A stretch of DNA of 64,000 nt from Aphrocallistes beatrix (taxonomy: Eukaryota; Porifera; Hexactinellida; Sceptrulophora; Aphrocallistidae). Each line of letters begins with the position of its first letter. The stretch's first letter is position 1. The translations under genes and the position numbers were made by a program. The stretch is from positions 1,054,001 to 1,118,000 of the forward strand of contig OY725490.1 of the NCBI GenBank assembly GCA_963281255.1, written 5' to 3'. This document shows positions 22,705 through 34,521 of the stretch, piece by piece. A model generated the notes under the pieces. That model had not been told where the DNA came from, searched no databases, and saw only the letters and a program-made list of their open reading frames with translations.

Positions 22705-25700
22705 TCACTTCAAGTTAGCATAGTGAGTAGGAGGTTGAGTGCTATCTTGTTTTTGTACAGAACTCATAGGAACATAATCCTGAGGAGATTGTTGTTGAGT
22801 AGGAGAGCTGATGTTACCACTTATCTTATCTAGATCTATGTACTCGTAAGGATGAGATGGAGCTGGTTTAATTGGAGAGCTTGATTTTTTATTTCTTCTT
22901 ATTAGAATGGCGAAAATGATAAATATCAAGTTGATAACAAAACTTATTAAGAATAACAGTACAAATATAATAGTTAAAGGCTGAAATATTGAAGATGAAC
23001 CTAGAAGAATAGAAATACGTCATTTCGAGACATACAAGTAATAAATAAAATTTTCCTTGATCTTGTCTCGAAGTGTTTTATTAGTGGTATTTTATTTTTG
23101 CAAAATTCAAATGATTGTATACTTACAGGTAGAGACGATAATGCATGGTACTGCTGTAGTAACCATCTGTATACTCGTGGAAGAAGAAGACATCTCAGTA
23201 GATGAAGAAGTAGGGACTGATGAAGTAGATATCGGAGCTGCTGAAGTGGGTAAAATCGCGGGATTATCTGAAGAAAATTAATTATATATAAATAAATGGT
23301 ATTCTAAACAAATTTATTTAAGTACGTATATAGGTAGAGTCGCCATGTTCTTTCGTTTTACAAGCATCAAATTTACCTCAAACTGACTTAAAAAGGTGCA
23401 ATGAATTTTCGAGAATTTCGAAGAAATTAATTGAACAGGATTCAATTATCAGTTAAACCAAAGCATTCTATACACTAAGGCAATGATACTCCCTTCTTTG
23501 GTCCAGGGATTGATTAGTATCTTCATTATAGTTTTACAGTTATGGGCCAATATGTCATCATAATACAATACACAATACAATACAATACAAAGCCTTTATT
23601 TAAAATCCAGGAAATTCCCTGGATATCCTGGGATTTCCCTGAATCGCGAAACTCAAATTTAATCTGTCTATTGATTCATGCTAATTTAGTCTTTAAAATT
23701 GAAAATATAATAACATCCAGGAATTTAACATTGAAATCCAGGGAAATTTGAGGGGTTGGTAAGTATGCTACTGTCACTTGTTAGAATCGTTTTCTAGACT
23801 ACTTATGGGAATAAATGTCAAAATCTGACAAGTTGAGAACCACTATCTTAGTGTATAGAATGCTATGGTCAAACATGTAGGATATTTTATTTACTTCAAA
23901 ATATGATTGGTTGATGATTGAGTATCAATTTAAAAGACAAATATACGTATTATACAACAACGCAAGTGATGTTAAAGAGTAATGACGAAGAAAATGTAGA
24001 ATTATTATTCAATTTACATACTTGAGTTAAAGATACATTCCATTGCTGTTTCACTGAATGACTGTCCACACTGCTGTACTATCATCAAGTTAGTTGTAAT
24101 GTTAGTCTCTACTCCATCTAGCTGAGTGAAGTTGTGAGCAGTTAGAACTGTATTGTAACTGAGTTGAGAAGATGGTAGAGTGAAGCTAGTACTGTCAGTG
24201 TATGTGTATGTTACACCTTGTCTACTGTGAGAGTAGAGGAGTTGGAGAGAATACGAAATGTCTAATCCTGATACTCCTGATGGCTGTGTGGGAGTACTTA
24301 ATACCTATATAGGAAATATTTAAGATTATAAGCTATGTACTATATTTTTGATTTTCTTGTCTGTAATAATAATTCAAACAATGTTGATAAAAATAGCAAT
24401 ATGCGGTAAATAAACTCGTCTGAGAATTGTGATATACGTAGTTTCCCGCTTACACCATATTCATGTTAAGAATGAACTCACCCAATTAACTGTGAGTCCT
24501 CCTGAAACATTGTCATATTCAAGACACACAGACTGAGAACTCATTAATGAGTAACCTAAATATGTTCATACATTTTGTAGCATTGTGGGTTAAACTAACT
24601 CTCTTGCAAATGATGTGCTACTATGACTCACTTTTAACAGAGTTAACATCAATAGAGCTGTTAGTAGAGTTACCAGCACAGCTCATAGCTGTTACAGAGT
24701 ACTGATAGTCAGTGTTGATATTCAGAATAGTGGAGTGAATGTAACTGTTAGAATTAGTAATAGCTAGTGGAGATCCATCAAGATACAGGAAATACCTATC
24801 TACAGTTATGTTGCTGGGAGGAGTATTCCATGATATAGATATGTCAGCTGAGCAAGTAGCTGTGTTGAAGTTAGATACAGAGCTCTGTAGACTGGGAGCA
24901 GAAGGAGCTAGGGGATTTATTTTAACAAGGAGCTGTAGGACTCAAACAGATTGCACAAATGCGAGCCCATTTAGAAAATGAATATAACAGCATAAAAGTT
25001 TGAAATCGATATGCCGAGATTATACAAATATCAACAATATCAAAAAAGACACTTCTAAAACAAAAACATATTATACTTATTTAAGAAAATGATATCTAAA
25101 GCACATTTTGCAAACCTTCTTTAATAAGCCCAATAGTTTAAGTTTAGACTTGACAATGACTAGTGGATATGTTTCGATTGAGTATTAGTAAAGTTAACAA
25201 ACCTGCAGGTGTTAATAGAGTTGTTTCCCTAGCTACACCAGTAGCACCAGTATTACCGCTAAGAAAGTAGATAGTAGCACATCCAAGACGTAGACCAGCA
25301 TCAGAAGCTGTGTAAGAAGAGAGAGTTATGCTTCCTCGTATGATCTTATCATCACTAAAACTGTTATTAGCAAAAGCAGTCAGTCTAGTCAGATTCACTC
25401 CTCCATGAACATCTGTGCCAGTATTAACTTCTGCATCTGAAACGGAAACATCGCTACTCCCGACAATAAACTCAATGAAATTAGTTCGGAAATTGTTGTT
25501 TGTATCTGGAACAGACAAGTCACAATTAACAGTGATGTCTTCTCCTACACAGACGTGAGATGGCATCTGAGTAATTTCACCTGTATATTATAACACTGAA
25601 ATAACATATAAACATAGCAAGGGTTCAATGTAGATAAGATAGATTCAGGGTATAATTAGGAGCGCGAAATTTTATTTTCTTTTTTAACCATACGAAAATT

Positions 25701-26339
25701 TGTGGGATTGAGATTGGGAGTATGTCTCTGGCTAGCTGTATAAACTCTAGATGGATTAATACACACTAACCGCGACATTCTACACACAACAGATGAATCA
25801 TATTTGATTCAAGGTGTCGTGACGGTGGGATTGGCGCTTCCTTAACTATTATTTTATGAAGGGATGACCTGCATTCGTAATTTTTCGATGAGACCGCATT
25901 TGAAGTTTGAGGTTTATCCAGGTGCTCGGTCGGCACTTATAGCTGTGGGATTTGATTTTGGAGCCGATTTGTCACCACGACTGGAATTACAATATAAACC
26001 CTGTTTGGGTGCCACATAACTTTTATCTCTTCCAAAAGTGCCGAACTGGAAAATCCTGGATAAACCCATGATAAGATAGTAATACGATATTAAGCTAGCA
26101 ACTATGTCCTGATCACTGGGTAGACATATCACTTAAATTTTCTTAGCAAGGTAGTTGCGCGCTATACTTATTATAGCCATAGCAACTATGGGTGGGCTCG
26201 AGTCGTGTCGTGCCCATCCATAATGGCTCTAGCTGTGCCTGTATATACATCAAATATGAGCCCAGGTATAAATTTCTACAAACCTACCATGATTAACTTG
26301 GATCAGAATAAACATCAGGAAGAAACTCCAAAGAATCAT
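22705..26339 (-). CDS. Ig-FN3-FN3 single-pass receptor with three-tyrosine tail (7 exons, 499 aa)
   Basis: Exons are 26339-26288 (signal peptide MILWSFFLMFILIQVNH), 25580-25203 (Ig-like, ITVNC to RLGC), 24907-24632 (FN3), 24555-24482 and 24304-24022 (one FN3 split in phase 0 right after LTVNW), 23267-23127 (Ser/Thr-rich stalk) and 23000-22705 (membrane plus tail). Other introns are phase 1. The spliced length is a multiple of three. The FN3 shows TATCSADISISW and SCAGNST. The membrane segment IIFVLLFLISFVINLIFIIF is followed by RRNKK, then a tail with YEYI, YVPM and a final YANLK. Stalk, membrane and tail exons match the VWA receptor at 1172-4509, and the ectodomain matches the next two genes. 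The likely role is a surface receptor that recruits SH2 proteins once phosphorylated; ligand unknown. Confidence 0.88.
23590..23763. mobile_element. CCAGGGA-motif element, copy 2 (right part only)
   Basis: This is the right portion of the element described at 19869-20328, ending GAGGGGTTGGTAAG next to TA. It lies in the intron between the stalk and FN3 exons of the 22705-26339 gene. It is preceded by an AATACAATACA simple repeat and followed at ~23830 by a lone hAT-like end (GTTGAGAACCAC). Confidence 0.5.
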
Positions 26340-27442
26340 TGCACAGCTATTTATTGTAAGCAAATATATCATTTAACATAAATCACTAAATAGTTCAGCA
26401 TATTCTATTAATAGAGTGATTATTGGGTATAGTGATATTTTGTATGTCAGCAATGCGTTGCCCGATTGATTTGTGGCTCGAATAGGGCAGGATGAAATGA
26501 ATAGATTGAGTGATGAAACACTTCTAATGTTACAATTAAGGTATTATCCAATGTATTAGAACTTATTTAATATAGATATGGATGCCGAGGTGTAAAAATC
26601 GCTACAATCACCATTGATCAATTTTTAGGCCAAATTATGGCAAATTTCTGAGAAAAATTTCAATTAATTTAAATCTTCTTAAATTTGCCTGCACTTTTCA
26701 TTAAAAAACATATTTTGGTTTAGGCGCAAGAAAATTTGCAATATATTCCATATCATATTTTTATTCGTCGATTTAGGCCAGTGGTTCTCAAACCTTTTAC
26801 ACCACGTGCAAATATCTGGATCTCAGCGTACCTCCATAATAACAGATATTTAAATCCCACAAAATATACTATTGGCCTACCCCGAGAGTGAAAAAGGGGG
26901 TCCACAAACAGGGACATCGTCAAAATTTTTCCTCTAGGAGGGCAAAACACAAACCAGTTTTTTATGCAGAGACACAACACTCAGATGGGGTCTTGGGAGT
27001 GTTAGCCCCCTAGTGGGGTCCAGGGGCAAAGCTGGGGCTTTGTCCCTTGAACTGACAGTATTTTTCTCAAAATATGCTCAGATTCTTCAATTTTAAACTA
27101 GTCCCAACTAGCAGTTGTCTGATAAGTATCATTACTAGTATAAAACTGAACCGGAAGAAATATCAAAACAGATCGCAGCAGTTATATCTTCAATACAAAA
27201 ATATTCATCAATACAAAAATATTCAAGTTATAGACATATTTTAAAAACAAACAACTAAGCAACCAGAATCCAAATATAATCTTGAATAGCATTTAGTGTC
27301 CTTGAAGAATGCATAATTAAAACTACGAGTTTCCAAGTCACTAGCCATATATTGATTGATTGGCTGAGATGTTTCAATATATTTAATTACTTTCCTTATG
27401 TAAGATATTTATACCCATGGATTTAAATAAGAATCTTTTGCA
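26340..27442. other. Intergenic stretch, duplicated with its neighbour at 33.8-34.5 kb
   Basis: No gene. From about 26704 to 27440 it matches 33819-34520 closely. Each piece lies between the start of one tyrosine-tail gene and the stop of the next, so gene and flank duplicated as a unit. A hAT-like end CAGTGGTTCTCAAACC at 26775 has no clear partner. It should include the 22705-26339 promoter. Confidence 0.55.
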
Positions 27443-30400
27443 TCACTTCAAGTTAGCATAGTGAGTAGGAGGTTGAGTGCTATTTTGTTCTTGTACAGAA
27501 CTCATAGGAACATAATCATGAGGAGATTGTTGTTGAGTAGGAGAGCTGATGTTACCACTCAACTCATCTATATCTATGTACTCGTAAGGATGAGATGGAG
27601 CTGGTTTAGTGGCAGATTTTAACTTTTTGATCGTTCTTAGAAGTAGAAAAACAACTGTTATGAGTGATAAGTTGATAATAATACTTATGAAGAGAATCAG
27701 TGCGATGATGATTATTGTAGGAAGATAAATAGAGGTCGTTAAATCTATAAAATATGAAATATAATCCACATACCTTTATGCTATATATAGACACATAAAT
27801 GTGTGTTAGATATTAGATAGTGTATATTAGATATCATTGGAAATTTCATTAATATAATGAACTACTTAATTTATACATCAAATACACTTAATTTAAAATT
27901 TGCCAAATGGGAAGATTCATCACTGTATAAACATGTGCTTTTATGAATGCATGTTATCTTTCGGCAATATATTCTTTCCGGTAAGGTATCCAGACACGTT
28001 ATATGATAGGTAGGTTGTAAAGTGTTTAAAAAGTGTCGGCTGATAGATCGATAGTGCAGCTCCAGGAAGTGAAGAAGATGTGAATATCGTAATACAACAG
28101 GAAATAATCATTTAGAGCTTTTTAAGTATCAAATTGAAATATAGTATAGTTGAATCTTATATATTTAAAACGTAGGATTTTTTTGTTTGTTTGTTTGTCC
28201 GAATTGATTGAAGAATTGGCAAGTCGTAGAGATACGAAAATTGGCATGTAGGTGTCAAATAATGAATCTACGATTAAGTTCGAAAATCTAAGCGAAATTT
28301 TCACACCTCTGCTAAAAAATGGGAAACAATTTTTCACACCTTTTCTATACAATACTATGTACGGCTTCACTCACAATAGAAATCATTGACGAAACTATTG
28401 TAGGTTGTAATTGTAATTAATACTTCAAAGCAATAACTTATATAAACGTCTCAATTAGATTATAGTCTATGTCAGTAAAAAAGGTTATTTGTATATTTTC
28501 ACATCTTTATATACATATTTTCACACGATTTGACGAATTTTGAAAATTATGCTAGAGACTAGCTTCCAACGGTTGACATGGGGTTTTTAGGAGTGTAGAT
28601 TTCTAATATCATATTTTCAGATCGATATGATAAATTATTTGTTAACTTTTGTTTACAATATGTAGATACATAAAGTAAACAAATTACAAAACTATGCAAG
28701 ATACTAGCTTCCAACGGTTGACTTAGGGTTTTTAGGGGCATAGAATTAGAATATTATATTTTCAGATCGATATGAGTAATCATTGGTTAACTTTTGTTTA
28801 TAATCTTTATATAAATATAAAGAATTCCCAAATTAGGTTAGATTGAGTAACTCCAGACGCTCGCAGGGCGACTCTGTGGACACACAGTGTCCTCAAGCCG
28901 TGGAGCTCAAGTAAGCGAAATACACTTGTATCCTAAATTAGCCTAGCCTGGATCTCGCCTCTAACTTACGCTTAGGATTTTTGGCCTTTGTTCGAATTGG
29001 TTGAAGAATTGGTAAGTCGTAGAGATACAATAATTGGTACGTATGTGCCATATGATGAGTCTATGATTAAGCTCGAAGATCTAAGCGAAATTTTCACACC
29101 TCTGCAAATATTTTTTCAATGTAATAGAAACAGCTTTCGGTCATTGACATGTTGTTATTAAGGGTGAGATACCAAAAATCGTATTTTCGATCTTATATTG
29201 ATGTCTTTTTTACTAGTACATTAAATTAAATAAGTAAATTTGAAAAAAGTGAAAATAATAAATATTTGTACTCGAGGGATTCCTGAGATTTAAGACCTTC
29301 TCAGGCACCTGCAGTTCGACTTTGCGAACACAAAGTGTTCGCTGGCCGTGCTAAACAAGTGCGTGCTGCGCGAAGCACGCTTGTCCTATAATAATCGTTC
29401 TTTTAAAAGGTGTGAAAATATGCTTTCATACAGAGGTTAATAATTCACTAAATATTAATAGTATTAATTTCGAAGTACGAAAATCGTACAAGTATATACA
29501 CAGTGAACTGTTCTATATTAACAGCCGTTGATAACTTAATTTGTATCTTTAAACAAAGATTTACAGTGGAGGCGTAAAATATTTAGATTTCAATTGAATG
29601 ACCAAATTAGAAGTCAAAATGAGCATGTTTAGAGAGAGATCGCGGTCAAGATAATTTCGCCTCATGGAGCAAATCTTCCAAGGTCACGAGTTGAGGGTAG
29701 CTGACTCTGTTATATGCTATATAGTCATACTTAATTAACACAAGAATATACGACTAAAGGGGTATACTGTATTTGTGAAATTTGGTGCTTACTGTACGTA
29801 TATAAAATTCTATATTTAGCTGTAAATACTAAAGCAAAATGTTGAAGCGGTAAAATCTTTTATTGAGGCTAGTATTTAATTAAATTTTCTGGGACTCACC
29901 GGAAGGAGACACAGCACTGGGTTGCGTAGAAATGTTAGTTGGTGGAGTGATTGAAATTGGAGGATTATCTGAAAATATAAATTGGAGAGTAGTGTAAACA
30001 AATATTCGTATATTAAAGTTCAAATAGTTAGTATACTAAAGTTAATATTTTAAAGCAACGCTAAAATCGTCTTATACAAATATGATTTGTGTCCAAATAA
30101 TATCACTTCAGAATGTTCGTTTACTTAGTTTTATTATCTCAAAGAATTAAAAATAAACTTACTCCTAAACGCTTTTATATATGATTTTGGTTAATAGAGC
30201 CAGGATTAGTACCAGTTGATTTGAACAATTTAGAATTTTCAATAGAATGTTGCCACATTCCTGGGTTGCTATTTTCAAAATTATAAATGTGCTAAAACAT
30301 TAAGAACAGTAGTATCATACTTGAGTTATAGAAACATCCCATTGCTGTTCCACTGAATGACTGTCCACACTGTTGTACTATCATCAAGTTAGCTGTAATG

Positions 30401-33400
30401 TTAGTTTCTACTCCATCTAGCTGAGTGAAGTTGTGAGCAGTTAGAACTGTATTGTAACTGAGTTGAGAAGATGGTTGAGTGAAGCTAGTACTGTCAGTGT
30501 ATGTGTATGTTACACCTTGTCTACTGTGAGAGTAGAGGAGTTGGAGAGAATACGAAATGTCTAATCCTGATACTCCTGATAGCTGTGTGGGAGTACTCAA
30601 TCCCTAAATGCAGAAACGAACAAGTCATCAAGACCTGGACATAAGTTAGCATTCTAGGACCACTTTATACTACATTGGGCATGCATCGACACAAGGGAAC
30701 GTAGCTAGAAATTAGAGTGTAATAAATAGGGTTTTCAATTTAGTACATTCTGAAAACTATATATTCTTGGTAATAGATTACTCCTAAATTCAATTATTAT
30801 TTAGTTTTGCCTTGACTTAACTAATATGCTATATCTAGTTATTTGCGGTGTTTGTTTAAAATATTTTTTCAATTAATTATAAAAATAATTAACTGGAAAA
30901 AACAGGGAATTAAGCTCAAACTCACCCAACTATTAGTCAATGCTCCAGTATCATTGTTATAGGCGAGACAAGCAAATTGTGAACTTTCAGTTAGTGAGTA
31001 ACCTAATTTAAAATAAATAAAAGATAAATATTTGCAGAAAGATAAACAAGAAAAGATAAAATATAAGAAATATGGTAAACCCCGAAATACTGCACCTCCA
31101 GGACTCTACTCGTGAGTCAAGGAGCACAAAATGTTCTCCTGCCGCGCAACGCAATCGAGTCAAGTGCGTTTATATTTACTAACTTGCAATCCTGATTGGG
31201 TTACTCATTGAGCTGGTAGTAGAGTTGCCAATACAGTTCATAGTTGTTACAGAGTACTGATAGTCAGTGTTGATATTCAGAATAGTGGAGTGATTGTAAC
31301 TGTTAGAATTAGTAGTAGCTAGTGGAGATCCATCAAGATACAGGAAATACCTATTAATAGGTATGTCGCTAGGAGGAGTATTCCATGATAGAGATATGTC
31401 AGCTGAGCAAGTAGCTGTGTTGAAGTTAGATACAGAGTTCTGTATATTGTTGGGAGGAGAAGGAGGAACTAGAGAATAAGTATCAATATAATATTTTACT
31501 CAGCGACTAAAATATAATGACAATTTTCTATCTACATACATATACAGCGAACTATTAAAACACATTTACTATAAAATTTATACTACAAATCCTTCTCGCC
31601 ACCATGACTATTTTCGTAGAATTTTCCCGATCGTGTACAGTACTGTAAGTTGTGACGTTTTAAAGTCAAACTTAGCAATCACACGATTGTCTAAAAAAAT
31701 ACGTTATAACAGAAAGTTGATCAATAATTTTAGAAAACCTTTGCTTAGTCATATGAAGCTGACTACCAAGGCTCAGAGTTTAGTCAGTATCACTCGTAAA
31801 TATGTGTATATAGCACATACGTACAACTTCATAATCCTCATTGGAACATAATAATTTCTAAATTGTCTGCAGTACAATTAACAATGTCTGAGTATAGAAG
31901 GCTTCCGGAATATTTAAGTTCGAATTATGCAGATAATACCTTAATAACAAAGACAACACTCAAATATGATTTCTTATGACTCACTCTTAGGGTTGAGATA
32001 GGAAGTAGCCGCAGTAGAGTTTCCAGCACAGCTGCTAGCATGGACAGAGTATGCATAGACTGTATCGAGGAGAAGATCAGTGTTGTGAGAGTATGAGTTA
32101 GCAGGTGCTGATATGCTCTCTAGTGCTGTTCCGTTCTGTAGAGACAAGTAATAGATATCTACAGTTCTGTCTGTGGAAGAGGGAGGAATCCAGTTCAGTG
32201 AGATTGTAGCAGAGCAAGTGCTAGGATCTATGTTGGATGATGAGATGGACAGCATAGATGGAGCAGAAGGAGGAGCTGTGAAGATAAAACAGGATAAAAC
32301 CCATTTAGATAGGAATACTGTACTTTATAGTTATTGATTTAAGTTCCACGCCCTAAGGTTACGATATAAATTTTAGACTTGGCCTCTGTGAAGACAAGAT
32401 ATCTCATATTTATATCTAATCAATGATATTACTAGAAAAGCTAACAAACCTGCTGATACTAATAGAGTTGTTTGTCTAGCTACACCAGTAGCACCAGTAT
32501 TACCGCTAAGAAAGTAGATAGTAGCACATCCAAGACGTATACCAGCATCAGAAGCTGTGTAAGAAGAGAGAGTTATGCTTCCTCGTATGATCTTATCATC
32601 ACTGAAACTGTTATTAGCAAAAGCAGTCAGTCTACTCAGATTCACACCGCCATGAACACCTGTGTCAGTATTAACTTCAGCATCTGAAAGGGTAGCATCA
32701 ATATTCCCGACAATGAAATCAATGAAATTAGTTCGGAAATTGTTGTTTGGATCTGGAACAGACAAGTCACAGTTAACAGTGATGTCTTCTCCTACACAGG
32801 CGTGAGATGGCATCTGTGTAATTTCACCTGTAGGTTATAACACTGAAATAACATATAAACATAGCAAGGGTTCAATGTAGATAAGATAGATTCAGGCATG
32901 GCCTACTTAATATACGGCTATATATGTCACCGAGAAGGCCATAAAACGAAGAGGCCAGTTTTAACAAAGTCAAAATTTAATTAGACCGATAAATCAAAAA
33001 CTGCTTCCGATAGACATTTGAAATGTATTATTACCATATACAAACATTATATCAGAGTATCCAATTCCGTTGTCAAAATTTTGATATGTCATCATGTGAT
33101 TGCGCAATAGGCTCTTTTTAGAGCGGAAAATGTTGCTGTTCTATCTCATATTAAACATCGTTATCTGCATTTCTAATGCTTGATTTTTTGATAGATCAAC
33201 AATATGAAGACCTCAAGCCAAAAAGTCTGAAAATTTTAGTTGAAATGTCTATGCATTCCTCAGTTGCTATGGAAACAAAAAATTGCAAGTTTAAGCCATA
33301 ACTCGAAAAGTATAGATCGTATAAACTAAGATTTTGTACCATTTAATCCGTAAACTATTACTTCCTATNNNNNNNNNNNNNNNNNNNNNNNNNNNNNNNN

Positions 33401-33743
33401 NNNNNNNNNNNNNNNNNNNNNNNNNNNNNNNNNNNNNNNNNNNNNNNNNNNNNNNNNNNNNNNNNNNNNNNNNNNNNNNNNNNNNNNNNNNNNNNNNNNN
33501 NNNNNNNNNNNNNNNNNNNNNNNNNNNNNNNNNNNNNNNNNNNNNNNNNNNNNNNNNNNNNNNNNNNNGGGCTCGAGTCGTGTCGTGCCCATCCATAATG
33601 ACCCTAGTTGTGCTTGTATATACAAAAAGTGTGCTTAAAGTTGGTATAGCCAATCAAATATGAGTCCCAGTACAAATTTCTACAAACTTACCATGATTAA
33701 CATGGATCAGAATAAACATCAGGAATAAACTCCAAAGAATCAT
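27443..33743 (-). CDS. Ig-FN3(3) single-pass receptor with three-tyrosine tail (8 exons, 578 aa)
   Basis: Exons are 33743-33692 (signal peptide MILWSLFLMFILIHVNH), 32827-32450 (Ig-like), 32275-31985 (FN3), 31468-31184 (FN3), 31002-30926 plus 30603-30321 (FN3 split in phase 0 after LTNSW), 29968-29900 (short Ser/Thr/Pro stalk) and 27744-27443 (membrane plus tail). The spliced length is a multiple of three. FN3 domains show PSTCSATISLNW/SCAGNST and TATCSADISLSW/NCIGNST. The membrane run IIIIALILFISIIINLSLIT is followed by RTIKKLKSATK and a tail with YEYI, YVPM and YANLK. Compared with the 22705 gene it has one more FN3 and a shorter stalk. A 200-base gap lies in the first intron and Helitron-like elements in the last. 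It is a probable SH2-recruiting surface receptor. Confidence 0.87.
28155..28929 (+). mobile_element. Long Helitron-like element with two internal ~145-bp repeats
   Basis: It starts TCTTATATATTTAAAACG and runs through a GTTTGTTTGT microsatellite and CGAATTGATTGAAGAATTGG. Two tandem units each carry CTAGCTTCCAACGGTTGAC (28550 and ~28697). A degraded 3' end follows (ACACACAGTGTCC ... ACACTTGT). It lies in the last intron of the 27443-33743 gene. Confidence 0.55.
28970..29384 (+). mobile_element. Second Helitron-like element, shortened
   Basis: It carries the family lines GAATTGGTTGAAGAATTGG and TAAGCGAAATTTTCACACC and a 3' end with GCGAACACAAAGTGTTCGC and AGCACGCTTGT. The 5' end is worn and the tandem repeats are absent. 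The homologous element at 37027-37412 in the next gene is at the matching intron position, so it predates that duplication. Confidence 0.5.
31095..31175. mobile_element. Old Helitron-like 3' end shared by two paralogues
   Basis: CTCCAGGACTCTACTCG, GAGCACAAAATGTTCTCC and GCGCAACGCAATCGAG form a worn version of the Helitron-like 3' hairpin region. The same sequence lies at the same intron position in the 34522-46965 gene (about 41843-41922), so the insertion is older than the duplication. Confidence 0.45.
32895..33180 (+). repeat. Dispersed repeat segment, inverted copy of 20731-20985
   Basis: TTCATCATGTGATTGCGCAA-like and CTCGGTGACATA-like lines at 20731-20985 recur here in reverse complement over about 270 bases, with clear divergence. 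It lies in the first intron of the 27443-33743 gene. Family unknown. Confidence 0.5.
33369..33568. other. Assembly gap (200 N)
   Basis: A run of exactly 200 N interrupts the intron between the signal-peptide exon and the Ig exon. The flanks correspond to the same intron of the 22705-26339 gene (for example GGGCTCGAGTCGTGTCGTGC after the gap and at 26194). The missing part is probably repeat sequence, and no exon is expected there. Reading frames drawn across it are meaningless. Confidence 0.95.
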
Positions 33744-34521
33744 TGCATAGCTATTTATTGTAAGCAAATATCAAAACTAACATACATGTATATCATTTAA
33801 CATAAATCACTAAATACTAAAAACATATTTTGGTTTAGGCGCAAGAAAATTTGCAATATACTCCATACCATATTTTTATTCATCGGGTTCTCAACACCGC
33901 GTGCAAATATTAGGATCTCCGCGTACCACCATAATGACTGATATTTAAATACACCCCAAATAAACCATTGGTTTTCCTCGAGAGTCAAAAAGGGGTTCCA
34001 CAAACAGGGACGTCTTCAAAATTCATCCTCTAGGAGGACAAGACATAAACCAGTTTTTTATGCAGGGACACAACACCCAGGTGGGGTCTGAGGGCTGTAT
34101 AAGCCCCCCAGTGGGGTCCAGGGGAAAAGTTGGGGCTTTGTTCCTTGAAACTGACGGTGTTTTCTCAAAATATGCTCAGATTCTTCAATTTTAAAATAGT
34201 CTCAACTAGCAGTTGTCTGATAAGTATCACTACTAGTATAAAACTGAACCGGAAGAAATATCAAAACAGATCATCGTAGTTATATCTTAATCAATACAAA
34301 AATATTCAAGTTATAGACACATTTTAAAAATAAACAACTAAGCAACCAGAATCCAAATATAATCTTGAATAGCATTTAGTGTCTTCGAAGAATACATAAT
34401 TAAAACTACGAGTTTCCAAGTCACTAGCCATATATTGATTGGCTGAGATGTTTCAATATATTTAATTACATTTCTTATGTAAAACATTTATATTCATGGA
34501 TTTAAATAAGAATCTTTTGTA
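33744..34521. other. Intergenic stretch, duplicate of 26.7-27.4 kb
   Basis: No gene. It repeats the flank seen at 26704-27440, including the lines AAACATATTTTGGTTTAGGC and TAGCAGTTGTCTGATAAGTA, with small insertions and deletions. It should hold the promoter of the 27443-33743 gene and the 3'UTR of the 34522-46965 gene. Confidence 0.55.

Noticed and set aside
25911-26067. Small inverted-end unit GGTTTATCCAGG ... CCTGGATAAACC
   Set aside because: The ends are inverted but no target duplication could be found and no second copy was recognised, so it was left out of the feature list.
33291-33663. Frames drawn through the N run
   Set aside because: They consist mostly of unknown residues across an assembly gap.
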